From Desulfovirgula sp. (lineage in GTDB: Bacteria; Bacillota; Desulfotomaculia; Desulfotomaculales; Desulfocucumaceae), in contig DYET01000088.1 of NCBI GenBank assembly GCA_020725625.1, positions 1-32,486 on the forward strand: a stretch of DNA of 32,486 nucleotides, given 5' to 3'. The notes beneath the pieces are model-generated. The model was given only the letters and a program-made list of their open reading frames with translations, searched no databases and was not told where the DNA came from. Within the stretch, counting starts at the first letter, position 1; each line of letters begins with the position of its first letter. This document shows, piece by piece, positions 17,459 through 24,958 of this stretch. Both the position numbers and the translations under genes were made by a program.

Positions 17459-18316
17459 TTATCCGGCTTTTTCCCTGCGGCCTTTCTTTTTTGCCGCAGC
17501 GGCCCCCTCTCCGTTTTCGGCGGGGGCCCCGGTTCCGCCGGCGCGGGTCTGCCGGGCCAGTTCAATGCTGGCTTTAAGGGCGGACATCAGGTCCACCACC
17601 TTTTCCGCCCCGGGCGCGGCGGGCACCTCCACCTCCCGTCCGCTTATCTTCCCGTGAACGGCCTCTATCAGGGCCTCTCGGTAGCGGTTGGTGTATTTGG
17701 CGGGGTCGAACCGCGAGGAAAGGTTCTCCACCAGGCTTACCGCCATCTTTATCTCGTTTTCGTGCAATTCGGCCCTGTATCCCAGTTCGTCGATGGCCTT
17801 CGGGCTGCGCACCTCGTCCGGGTAAAACATGGTGCTCATGACCAGCACGTCACCTGCCGCCCTTAAAACGGCAAGGGCCTCCTTGCTCCTGATGACCACC
17901 CTGCCCACCGCCACCTTCCTGGAAGCGTCCATGGCCCTCTTCAGCAGGGCGTACACCTTCTGGCCCCCTTCGCCGGGGGCAAGGTAGTAGGCCTTGTCGT
18001 AGTATATCGGGTCTATTTCAACCAGGTCTACAAAGTCGAGGATTTCCACGCTGCGGTTGTTTTCCCCGGGCAGGCGCTCAAAGTCCTCCTCTCTCATGAT
18101 TACAAACTTTCCCTTTTCATACTCGTAGCCGCGGACCACTTCCTCCGCCGGCACCTCGGCGTCGCAATAGGGACAGTATTTGCGGTACTGGATGGGCGTC
18201 TTGCATTTCTCATGGAGGTAATTGAACTTGACGTCCTTCCTTTCGGTGGCCGCGTACATCTTGACCGGCACGTAAATCAGCCCGAAGCTGACCGCGCCTT
18301 TCCACAGGGGGCGCAT
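17459..18316 (-). CDS. ku: Ku protein, NHEJ DNA end-binding
   Basis: A homodimeric ring that binds double-strand ends and recruits the ligase. The start MRPLWKGAVSFGLIYVPVKM at 18316 is the classical bacterial Ku N terminus; GGGTGAT lies upstream, so the 35-residue extension in the open frame is dropped. It carries a CxxC pair (YCPYCDAEV, near residue 47) and the C-terminal segment AAPGAEKVVDLMSALKAS, then a lysine-rich tail (AAAAKKKGRREKAG) of the DNA-binding type. 285 residues is normal. In B. subtilis this system acts in spores. Confidence 0.95.
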   Translation of the reverse strand: MRPLWKGAVSFGLIYVPVKMYAATERKDVKFNYLHEKCKTPIQYRKYCPYCDAEVPAEEVVRGYEYEKGKFVIMREEDFERLPGENNRSVEILDFVDLVEIDPIYYDKAYYLAPGEGGQKVYALLKRAMDASRKVAVGRVVIRSKEALAVLRAAGDVLVMSTMFYPDEVRSPKAIDELGYRAELHENEIKMAVSLVENLSSRFDPAKYTNRYREALIEAVHGKISGREVEVPAAPGAEKVVDLMSALKASIELARQTRAGGTGAPAENGEGAAAAKKKGRREKAG

Positions 18317-18437
18317 GAACGGATCACCCCGATCGCATTTTTTATCGTTATGTTGCCCCCGGAAGCCTGAAAAAATTTGCACCCAGCCAACGGCCGGGAA
18401 ATGCTCCCAGAAGCGTCCCACAAAAATTTTTTACCGA

Positions 18438-18468
18438 ATTATACAACCTATATGTTACAATCAATCAA
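18438..18468 (-). promoter_or_regulatory. ku: Possible promoter of ku
   Basis: On the minus strand a consensus TATAAT lies at 18443-18438. Two overlapping TTGATT sequences (18468-18463 and 18464-18459) lie upstream, giving spacers of 19 or 15 bases, neither ideal. It is about 120 bases before the Ku start in an AT-rich patch. Confidence 0.35.
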
Positions 18469-18573
18469 GTTCTTACATCTTGTTATTAATATACAAGATG
18501 TCTGTTATGTATTACCAGTATAACCCCGGGGGTGTGCCTTCGCTGTGATCAGGTTTGAACAGGCCTCATGGAG

Positions 18574-18629
18574 GCAATAAAAGCCGGCACCCGGGGTTCG
18601 GATTATTAACCAATCCCCGGTTCCCGGCT
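18574..18629 (-). terminator. Terminator of the FtsA-like gene
   Basis: On the minus strand AGCCGG..CCGGGG (18629-18615) pairs with CCCCGG..CCGGCT (18596-18582) across a 3x3 internal loop, then TTTTATTG. It lies past the FtsA-like stop. A smaller GCCTC/GAGGC hairpin follows at 18563-18575. Confidence 0.6.
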
Positions 18630-18673
18630 CTTTCTTGAATCTTGAATTATCCCGCTAGTCGGAAAGCGGGACT

Positions 18674-20716
18674 TTATTCCCAGCCCACCTCGACGACGTC
18701 CCCGTCCTCCAGGGGGTCGGTGTACCCCGCCTGCCGCCCGTTCAGGACGAGCCTTATTTTGGTACCGGAAGTCGGGACGGGGCCGACGTCGATATGGTTG
18801 AAAACGTCCACAAAAATGTATGAGTTCTTGTTGGATAACAGTACTTTTCGGCCGTTCACGGTGATTTCGATGGCCCTTGCCGGGCCGGACCGGCCTGCCG
18901 GCCCCGGGGCGGCCGCCTCCGGCGCCTTCTTCCGGACGAACTCCACAGCGTCACCGGGAAACAGGTTTTTTTCCTCGGAAGCCCTTTTGCCGTTGACATA
19001 TATTTCCTGGACGAACAGGTCGATTCCCTTGATTTCAGCCAGCTGAAGGACGGTCTTTACCTCCCTGATTTCCACCCGGTCGCCGTCGGCTATCTCACGG
19101 TCCGGGGATACCTGTCTGCCGTTGACAAAGTACTGGGGCCCGATATTCTCCAGCTGGCCGCAGATGCGCAGGGGCAATTCCGGGTACCCGCCGGCGAAAT
19201 CGCCCACCGCGGCCCGGGCGTCCTCCCCTCTGACCGCCTTCTGGATGGTTACCCGGTCCCCGTCCGAAAGGGCGGCTTTAAGGTTGGCGGGCTTGCCGTT
19301 TATGAACACCTCGGCCGGCCTGCACAGCCCCCCGTAAATTACCTTTCTCTCCCCGTTCAGGACAAAACGCAAATCCCTCCCGTTTTTACCAACCAGGTCG
19401 CCCAGGTTGTACTCGATCAGCCCCAGGGCGTCAAACACGGTCAGTTCCCTGGAGTGGAACAGCTTGTAGTCCTTCCCGTTGATGTTCACAGTGATGAAGC
19501 TGTGCCCGACGCTGTCCAGGGCCACCTTGGCGATGCCCACCACCGTGACCCCCTCGGGGCCGTTGATTTCCTGATCATCGGCCAGCAGGTCCGGAATGAA
19601 TTTTCTCCCCCGCAGGCCGACCCTCTCCGGGGCCAGCCCGAGCTTTTCGGCGATCCTGTCAGTAAAGGTGGGAACCTGGCCGCCTCCCCCGACACAAAAG
19701 ACCGACTTCGGGGGCCTGTTCCCGTTCAGCCGCAAAATCTCCTCGGTTATCCTGGAGGCGATCCCGTCCAGGACCGGGTCCAGCATTTCCACGGCTTCCG
19801 CACAGCTGATGGTTCTCTCGATCCCCATTATGTCTTTGAATATTATGTCCCCGCCCCCGGCCAATTCCCTCTTCACCGCCTCGGCGGTGTTGAAATCGGC
19901 CAGGCAGCCCTGGGCCAGGGCCTCTGTAATCTCGTCACCGGCCAGCGGGACCATCCCGTAAGCCACGATTGACCCGTCCCTGGTAATGGCGATGTCCGAC
20001 GTGCCGGCGCCGATGTCCAGCAGGGCCAGGTTCAGCAGCCTGTAGGATTCTGGGATGACCGCGCTGGCTGCGGCGATGGGTTCCAGAGTCAGGCTGACCG
20101 GATCCAGGTTGACCCTGCCCAGCACCGAATAAAGGCTGTTGACCACGGAATTCGGAAGGAAGGTGGCCAGCACGTCAACGCCTATTTTCCTGCCGTAATG
20201 GCCCACCAGACTGGTCATGGTATATCCGTTCAGGTAGTAGCCGACCACCGTGTACCCGACACAGTAAAACTCCTCTTCATCGCCGTCCGTGCCTTCCTCC
20301 CGCAGCTGCCGGTGGGCCTCCTTGACGGCATCCATCTCCAGGCCCCGGCAGATGACCGGGTCGATCTCGATGTCGTCCCCTATTTCTTGTTCCATGTGGG
20401 CAAACCGGGTCTTGAGCAACCTGCCGGCCGCCGCGATGGCCACCTTTCCCAGGCTGAACCCCATCTTTTCCTCGAGATCGTTCTTGACCTTCTTGACTGC
20501 CTGGGCCACCTTGAATATATCGTGAATTTGTCCGTCGAAAACGGCCCTGCTCTCGTGTTCAGTGATGCTTTGAGCCAGGATCTTCAGGCTGGCGTCCTCA
20601 ACCCCCGCCACAATGCCGATTACCGTCCTAGTGCCGATGTCCAGGGCGAAAATCGTGTTCTCAGGCTGCCAGCGGGCAGAGCTCTCCAATTTCTCACCGG
20701 AACCTGGCATGATCAT
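18674..20716 (-). CDS. FtsA/PilM-like actin-fold ATPase with C-terminal VNG-DGD repeat tail
   Basis: A 680-residue protein whose first 410 residues form an actin-family ATPase of the FtsA type: phosphate-1 motif FALDIGTRTVIGIVAG (about 23-38), phosphate-2 motif LLDIGAGTSDIAITRDG and the adenosine motif VFCVGGGGQVPTF, with the SHS2-like insertion between. The rest, about 250 residues, is not in normal FtsA. It holds four copies of a V-x-V/I-N-G-x14-D/P-G-D-x-V-x-I pattern at about 470-494, 529-553, 572-596 and 656-680, typical of small beta-grasp modules. ATG 20716 with GGGGAG seven bases upstream is chosen over ATG 20770. It is not the cell-division ftsA, which would sit next to ftsZ. Likely cytoskeletal or membrane-associated; role unknown. 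Confidence 0.8.
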   Translation of the reverse strand: MIMPGSGEKLESSARWQPENTIFALDIGTRTVIGIVAGVEDASLKILAQSITEHESRAVFDGQIHDIFKVAQAVKKVKNDLEEKMGFSLGKVAIAAAGRLLKTRFAHMEQEIGDDIEIDPVICRGLEMDAVKEAHRQLREEGTDGDEEEFYCVGYTVVGYYLNGYTMTSLVGHYGRKIGVDVLATFLPNSVVNSLYSVLGRVNLDPVSLTLEPIAAASAVIPESYRLLNLALLDIGAGTSDIAITRDGSIVAYGMVPLAGDEITEALAQGCLADFNTAEAVKRELAGGGDIIFKDIMGIERTISCAEAVEMLDPVLDGIASRITEEILRLNGNRPPKSVFCVGGGGQVPTFTDRIAEKLGLAPERVGLRGRKFIPDLLADDQEINGPEGVTVVGIAKVALDSVGHSFITVNINGKDYKLFHSRELTVFDALGLIEYNLGDLVGKNGRDLRFVLNGERKVIYGGLCRPAEVFINGKPANLKAALSDGDRVTIQKAVRGEDARAAVGDFAGGYPELPLRICGQLENIGPQYFVNGRQVSPDREIADGDRVEIREVKTVLQLAEIKGIDLFVQEIYVNGKRASEEKNLFPGDAVEFVRKKAPEAAAPGPAGRSGPARAIEITVNGRKVLLSNKNSYIFVDVFNHIDVGPVPTSGTKIRLVLNGRQAGYTDPLEDGDVVEVGWE

Positions 20717-20846
20717 GGGAACACTCCCCTGAAGTCGTTTTATAATCACAATTTCGATATCATGGTACAATTTCCTTTTTCGTCTCGACAGCCCTTTTTA
20801 CCTTAACCGGCATGAACTCCATAAGACCACTTTTCCTTTGAGAGTA

Positions 20847-21863
20847 TCAGGGGACGACAACCCTCGGACCTATGTCTTTAATGGCGGAGCATCCCGTAAG
20901 GATCATGGCCTGCTTCAGCTCGGCGGCCATTTTTTCCAGAACGAACTTAACCCCGCCGGCCCCCGCCCCGAAGGCGCCCCATACCATGGGCCGGCCCACC
21001 AGCACGGCGTCGGCCCCAAGGGCTAGCAGTTTCAACACGTCAACCCCGGAGCGCACCCCGCCGTCGGCCAAGATGGTCAGCACTCCCTTAAGCTCGGCGG
21101 CAATGCCGGGCAGAACGTCGGCGGCCCCGGGCGTGTGGTCCAAAATTCTTCCGCCGTGGTTGGACACCACGATGGCCGCGGCGCCGGCCCTGGCGGCGAC
21201 AACTGCCTCGTCCACCGTCATCACTCCCTTGACGATAAAGGGAAGCCTGGTGGCTGAAACCAGTTCCCTCAACTCCCCTTCGGTCTTGGGACCCACCGGC
21301 TGACCGTGCAGGGCCATGATCACCAGCCCCGCGCCGTCCACGTCAACGCCCACGGCCAGCGCCCCGGCCTTTTCGGCCCTGGCCATTCTTTCGATAACAG
21401 CCTTGTTGGCCCTGGGCTTGATAATGGCGATACCGTTCCCTTCCTCTTCGGCAATGGCCTCCAGCCCGGAATCGAAAAACCCCGGGTCTCCCCCGTCCCC
21501 GCACATGCCTATGGTTCCCGCCTGCCTGCTGCCCTTGATCACCGCCCTGATGAACTCCCTTTCCGTCAGCCGGCCGCCCATGTTGTAGGATGCCCCGGTT
21601 AGGGGCGCCGCCAGTATGGGGAAGGGGATGCCGCGCCCAAAGATTTCGGCGCTGGTGTCGGGATCGGAGGCGCCGTGCAGGGTTCTCAGATTGATTCTGT
21701 ACTTTTCCAGGGCCTGCAGGTTGGCCCTGAATGATGAACCGGTGCCGATTCCCCCCATGCCAGGGACCTCCCCGGCGCACGCCCTGCCGTCACATACCGG
21801 GCAAACCCGGCAGAAGCCCTCCAGCATTTCCTTGGCCTTCTGTCTGATTTCCTTCCAGTTCAA
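20847..21863 (-). CDS. FMN-dependent alpha-hydroxy-acid dehydrogenase family protein
   Basis: A TIM-barrel flavoprotein related to lactate and glycolate oxidases. The 338-residue protein shows the catalytic and FMN segment IVVSNHGGRILDHTPGAADVLP with its His and Arg, ILADGGVRSGVDVLKLLALG, and VLVGRPMVWG, diagnostic for the family. The N terminus is unusual: cysteines in CRVCPVCDGRAC (about 18-29), as in clostridial members, could bind metal or a cluster. In an anaerobe an oxygen-dependent oxidase is unlikely, so a dehydrogenase is more probable. The substrate cannot be told. Start ATG 21863. Confidence 0.85.
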   Translation of the reverse strand: MNWKEIRQKAKEMLEGFCRVCPVCDGRACAGEVPGMGGIGTGSSFRANLQALEKYRINLRTLHGASDPDTSAEIFGRGIPFPILAAPLTGASYNMGGRLTEREFIRAVIKGSRQAGTIGMCGDGGDPGFFDSGLEAIAEEEGNGIAIIKPRANKAVIERMARAEKAGALAVGVDVDGAGLVIMALHGQPVGPKTEGELRELVSATRLPFIVKGVMTVDEAVVAARAGAAAIVVSNHGGRILDHTPGAADVLPGIAAELKGVLTILADGGVRSGVDVLKLLALGADAVLVGRPMVWGAFGAGAGGVKFVLEKMAAELKQAMILTGCSAIKDIGPRVVVP

Positions 21864-21995
21864 TTTAGTCCCCTTTCTTTTATTTAACTACGGCACGGAG
21901 AAACCTATAAAATATTATACATCACAATCCCGGAAAGCAAAGAGCGCATTTCCATCCCGGCGGGCGGAAAAACTAACGTGGGAGGTGATTTTCGC

Positions 21996-22109
21996 GTGCC
22001 CAGGGAAAGAAATATGGAAATGGAAATGGACATAATCAACAAGGAAGCCAATGAAGAGGCCGCCCAGGACTACATCCGGATAAACTTTGAACCGGATGAG
22101 ATTACGTAA
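21996..22109 (+). CDS. Small 37-residue acidic protein
   Basis: A short reading frame with GTG start at 21996 behind GGAGGTGAT at an ideal distance. It translates to 37 residues, beginning MPRERNMEMEMDIINKEANE and ending in FEPDEIT. It is acidic, has no cysteine or membrane segment, and looks helical. The strong ribosome-binding site is the main evidence. It lies in the divergent region upstream of the hydroxy-acid dehydrogenase, just before the deformylase remnant. No family recognised. Confidence 0.55.
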   Translation: MPRERNMEMEMDIINKEANEEAAQDYIRINFEPDEIT

Positions 22110-22217
22110 CGCACGGGCAGTACCATTTGACGTGTACAAAAGTGAGGATTAACCGGCCTGGGCCCCCGGATCTAGCATTGTTATCCGAAATAACGGGGCC
22201 GGTCGGGAGGTGCGGCT

Positions 22218-22410
22218 ATGCCGGCCAGGGATATGCTTCTCCTGGGCGACCCGCGGTTGTACGAGGTTTTTCGCGGAAGTCAGAGAGGAGGAACTGGACT
22301 TTATCAAGTCTATGGCGGGAGACCTGCACGACGCGCTGATTAAATTCAGGAGACGATACCTGGCGGGAAGGGCCATTGCTGCACCCCAGATAGGGGTTAT
22401 AAAACGGCAT
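22218..22410 (+). pseudogene. Broken peptide deformylase-like gene
   Basis: A remnant of a deformylase gene, the enzyme that removes formyl from nascent proteins. GGGAGGTG precedes ATG 22218. The first frame reads MPARDMLLLGDPRLYEV, then an extra T in the run at about 22265-22270 shifts to the other frame, which reads FAEVREEELDFIKSMAGDL and continues to GRAIAAPQIGVIKRHV, including the deformylase motif 1 region (AAPQIG). Deformylases need about 150 residues and the EGCLS and HExDH metal motifs; both are absent because similarity stops at about 22410. So it is both frameshifted and truncated. The truncation cannot be a base-calling error, though the frameshift could be. Confidence 0.8.
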
Positions 22411-22419
22411 GTTAATAGG

Positions 22420-22444
22420 TTGACCCGGACGGATGCCGGGTCAA
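22420..22444. repeat. 9-bp hairpin between deformylase remnant and regulator
   Basis: TTGACCCGG (22420-22428) pairs perfectly with CCGGGTCAA (22436-22444) over a 7-base loop. It lies just past the XRE gene stop, so may end that transcript, but no good U tract follows on either strand. Confidence 0.5.
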
Positions 22445-22467
22445 CGGGAACTGAACCCAACGGTTGA

Positions 22468-22704
22468 CTAATTGTCTACCAGGATAAAAACATCTTCCAC
22501 CCTCTCGCCGAGAGCCCTGGCGATAAGCATGGCCTCCAGGACCGAAGGCGAGGGGATCTCACCGGAAATAATCCTCTCCAGGTGTCCAGGGTCCAGGGCC
22601 GTTTTTTTTACCAGCTGTTCGTGGGTCATCGCTATTTCACGGTTAACCAGGTGATATCTGATTAGGTTTCTGACCTTGTACCTGGCTTGGATATCCTGGA
22701 TCAC
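22468..22704 (-). CDS. Small XRE-family DNA-binding protein
   Basis: A 78-residue helix-turn-helix protein of the Cro/CI (XRE) type. The helix-turn-helix lies at about residues 26-58 (MTHEQLVKKTALDPGHLERI, then the S-x-x-V-L-E-A-M-L-I-A-R-A-L motif). It starts with GTG 22704, with AGGAAGTGG upstream. No ligand or oligomerisation domain is visible, so it is a minimal DNA-binding unit. It is 100 bases downstream of the spoVR C-terminal piece on the same strand and could be read from that transcript. Target unknown. Confidence 0.85.
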   Translation of the reverse strand: MIQDIQARYKVRNLIRYHLVNREIAMTHEQLVKKTALDPGHLERIISGEIPSPSVLEAMLIARALGERVEDVFILVDN

Positions 22705-22807
22705 CAGTAACCACTTCCTGTCTTTTTTGTTTCAAAATAGCACGGCTGGACAGGAACGTCAATCGGTAGATGTTTCCAAGGCAGCAGGCTGCCGGGGGCG
22801 GAGAATT

Positions 22808-24106
22808 TCAAATGAATTTTTTCGACCCCTTTTCACCGTTGTAGGAGAACAGCACCTTCTTGTTGTCCAGCACCGTTTCCAGGTGCACCGGGCGTCCCCA
22901 GAGCCTGTAGACATGGGGAAGCGTGCGCTCCAGATAGAACACGTCAAGCTCAACTCCCTCGTAAAGGTGTTTCAGGTAGATTTCCCCGCGCTTGTTGAAG
23001 TCTCCGTCTTCCACCACTATATAGGGGTAACCGCAGTTGGTCAGGCCGGCCACGATGCCGTCCCGCACGGCCTCCCAGTCCTTGTCTGTGATTTTCCAGT
23101 CATAGCCCACTTTTTTAAACAGGTACAGGTCCATTTCCTCAATTAGTTCCCTGGTCAGGTAATTTCTTAAAAAAGAAATGTCGTTTTCGGTTTCCCTGAC
23201 CTCGAATATTTTCCTCCTTCCCTCGTTTCCCGGACGGCCGTATTTCTTCCTTTCCTCATCGCCCGGGCTGTCCCACCGCTTTTCAATGTCCTCAAATACC
23301 CTCAGCCCCAGCAGGTACGGGTTCAGGCGAAGCTTCGACGGCTGCACCACCCCGGCGTGCATCCTCGAAAACTCAATGGTCTCGTCCTCATCCAGGTCGA
23401 TTTCCCTCATTATTCTGAGGTGCCAGTATGTGGCCCAACCTTCGTTCATAATCTTGGTTTCCATCTGGGGCCAGAAATACAGCATCTCGTCCCGGATTAC
23501 TGAAATTACATCCCTCTGCCAGTCTTCCAGGTCCCTGGCATACTGCATGATGAATAAAAGCAGGTCTTTCTCGGGCCGGGCCGGAATTTTTTTAGGCTTT
23601 TCCTCCTTCGGGCAGCCGCAGTCTTCTTTTTTATCCAGGTCCCACAGGTCGTCGTAGGAGGTCTCTTTTCTTTTCCCGCGGCTGTCCGCTTCGCGGCCGT
23701 GTCCGCCCTTCTCCCCGCAGCCGCAGATCCCGCCGCATCCCCCGGCGCACGGGCCCTTGTCCGTATCATTCAGTGACGCGCCGGCCTCCTTGATATACCT
23801 GTACGGGTTCACATGTTCCTGGATCGAAATCACGGAATCCAGAAAGGCCTCCACCTTTTGCTTATCGTATTTAAACTCGTATTCCCTGAACCGGTTGGCC
23901 GCGCCGGCCATGCTTTCCACCATGCCCCGGGAAGTTTTCCGGAAGTAGGCGTTGTTCTTGAAAAAGTCCGAGTGGGCCAGCACATGGGCCACCACCAGCT
24001 TGTTCTGGATTAAGGTGTTGCCCTCCAGCAGAAAGGCGTAGCAGGGGTCGCTGTTAATCACCAGTTCATAAATCCGGCTCAGGTTGTAATCGTACTGGGT
24101 TTTCAT
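22808..24106 (-). pseudogene. spoVR: spoVR, C-terminal part (separated from its start by the element)
   Basis: SpoVR acts in spore cortex formation and is made in the mother cell. This reading frame of 432 codons begins inside the conserved protein: the usual first ~60 residues are missing and the frame continues upstream only to the junction (coding from 24115). The first residues, MKTQYDYNLSRIYELVINSD, match the middle of the SpoVR start region, and the C terminus (...VHLETVLDNKKVLFSYNGEKG) is complete. There is no proper ribosome-binding site before ATG 24106. Within it a cysteine-rich insertion (C-A-G-G-C-G-G-I-C-G-C-G, plus D-C-G-C-P) replaces a charged linker of other SpoVR proteins. 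No frameshift or stop is present, so it is not decayed. It is called a pseudogene only in this unrearranged form. Confidence 0.95.
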
Positions 24107-24115
24107 TTTTTGATA

Positions 24116-24128
24116 GGCCTTGCCGAAG
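24116..24128. repeat. Left 13-bp core attachment repeat
   Basis: GGCCTTGCCGAAG, identical to 27348-27360. It marks the left end of the element and encodes FGKA of SpoVR on the minus strand, in the same frame as the right copy. Confidence 0.9.
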
Positions 24129-24182
24129 TGTACGTGACAAATAAAATGAACGGCAGTACTGAAAAGTTCTGCCGTATGTAAA

Positions 24183-24211
24183 ATATTTCACAATTTCTGT
24201 AGACATATACT
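24183..24211 (+). promoter_or_regulatory. Possible sigma-E-like promoter for the zinc-ribbon gene
   Basis: AAATATT ending at 24187 and CATATACT (24204-24211) resemble the -35 (kmATATT) and -10 (CATACAnT) of sigma-E promoters. The spacer is 16 bases, one or two longer than usual. It points at the zinc-ribbon gene, 75 bases downstream. Confidence 0.35.
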
Positions 24212-24234
24212 TGTGACTAATGGTACAATTGAAA

Positions 24235-24275
24235 TAATAATATTATTAATGTAAGTAATAATATTATAATGTAAG
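24235..24275 (+). repeat. Tandem 21/20-bp AT-rich repeat before the zinc-ribbon gene
   Basis: Two adjacent copies, 24235-24255 and 24256-24275, differ by one base deletion. Each contains a palindrome (AATAATATTATT at 24236-24247 and ATAATATTAT at 24258-24267) and ends in AATGTAAG. The second contains TATAAT. They lie between the candidate promoter and the ribosome-binding site and could be operators. Confidence 0.7.
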
Positions 24276-24286
24276 GGGTGACACTA

Positions 24287-24529
24287 ATGATATCAAGATC
24301 TTGTCCGGGATGTGATTTGGTATGGTATAGTGCTGATTCGTCAAACACCTGGATTTGCGAGAACTGCGGTGCCGAGATATCCCCGGCCGGTTCCGGCCGC
24401 TTGACAGTCCCCCCTGTACAACTGGTTAAGCACCACCGCCGGGCTCAGCCGGGGAGACTCCTCCCGCTCCCATCCGCTTTCTGCAATTTTCCGGGTCATA
24501 ATACCGGGCCGGTGACCAAAAGCCCGTAA
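24287..24529 (+). CDS. Small zinc-ribbon-like protein of the element
   Basis: An 80-residue protein with ATG 24287 behind AAGGGG. The first 31 residues hold two C-x2-C pairs (S-C-P-G-C and I-C-E-N-C) spaced like a zinc ribbon; the remainder is proline- and histidine-rich with one further cysteine and has no clear fold. It could be shorter in practice. It lies next to the left end behind a possible sporulation-type promoter and tandem repeats, so it is a candidate recombination-directionality factor, by position only. No family is recognised. Confidence 0.6.
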   Translation: MISRSCPGCDLVWYSADSSNTWICENCGAEISPAGSGRLTVPPVQLVKHHRRAQPGRLLPLPSAFCNFPGHNTGPVTKSP

Positions 24530-24583
24530 TAGAATAAGCGGGCTCAAGGGAGAATAAGTGCCGCCCAATCACCCCCGGCGCGG

Positions 24584-24603
24584 ACCGGCATTTTTAGCCG
24601 GTT
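24584..24603. repeat. ACCGGC/GCCGGT hairpin inside the element, left copy
   Basis: A 6-bp perfect stem with loop ATTTTTA between the convergent zinc-ribbon and 66-aa genes. A close relative (AACCGGC-TAATTT-GCCGGTT) lies at 27318-27337. It could end both transcripts but lacks a U tract. Confidence 0.5.
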
Positions 24604-24625
24604 CATGCCATGCCCTGGCCGCATT

Positions 24626-24826
24626 CTACTGTTCCCGAAAGGAAGAACGCATCAGTTCGCCGCCTTCCCTTTCCCGCTGCAGGTCCTGCACCAACGACTC
24701 ATAAATCAGCGGGGTGAATTCGTCCAGGATCCTCTGAGCTATCGCACTTTTCTCCGCCGGAGTAAGCTCTTTCTCGTCTTTGACTGCGCCGTCCGGCATG
24801 ATAAACTTCCTCTCCACCCTGGCCAC
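24626..24826 (-). CDS. Small protein of unknown function (element)
   Basis: A 66-residue protein starting GTG 24826 with AGGGGTGG upstream. It reads MARVERKFIMPDGAVKDEKE, then a helical section with LTPAEKSAIAQRILDEFTPL and ends basic. It looks like a small cytoplasmic helical protein; no cysteine and no membrane part. It is convergent with the zinc-ribbon gene. The family is not recognised. A size of 66 residues makes it a second candidate for a directionality factor. Confidence 0.6.
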   Translation of the reverse strand: MARVERKFIMPDGAVKDEKELTPAEKSAIAQRILDEFTPLIYESLVQDLQREREGGELMRSSFREQ

Positions 24827-24958
24827 CTGACCACCCCTGGTGTAAAATATTCCGGGGGCGGGTTGTCCGATTACTGTCAGGTTGTGGGGGGTTTAAATAC
24901 AGGATTTTCCTGTGGTGTGCCGAAAAGGTTAAGTGGAGGCCTTAGTGAGGTGTATCCC

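Noticed and set aside
22149-22460. Minus-strand frame over the deformylase remnant
   Set aside because: Shadow of the deformylase remnant; no family pattern.
22808-24106. C-terminal piece as an ordinary complete SpoVR with a shorter start
   Set aside because: It lacks the most conserved N-terminal block, and that block is present, in frame, at the other side of the element.
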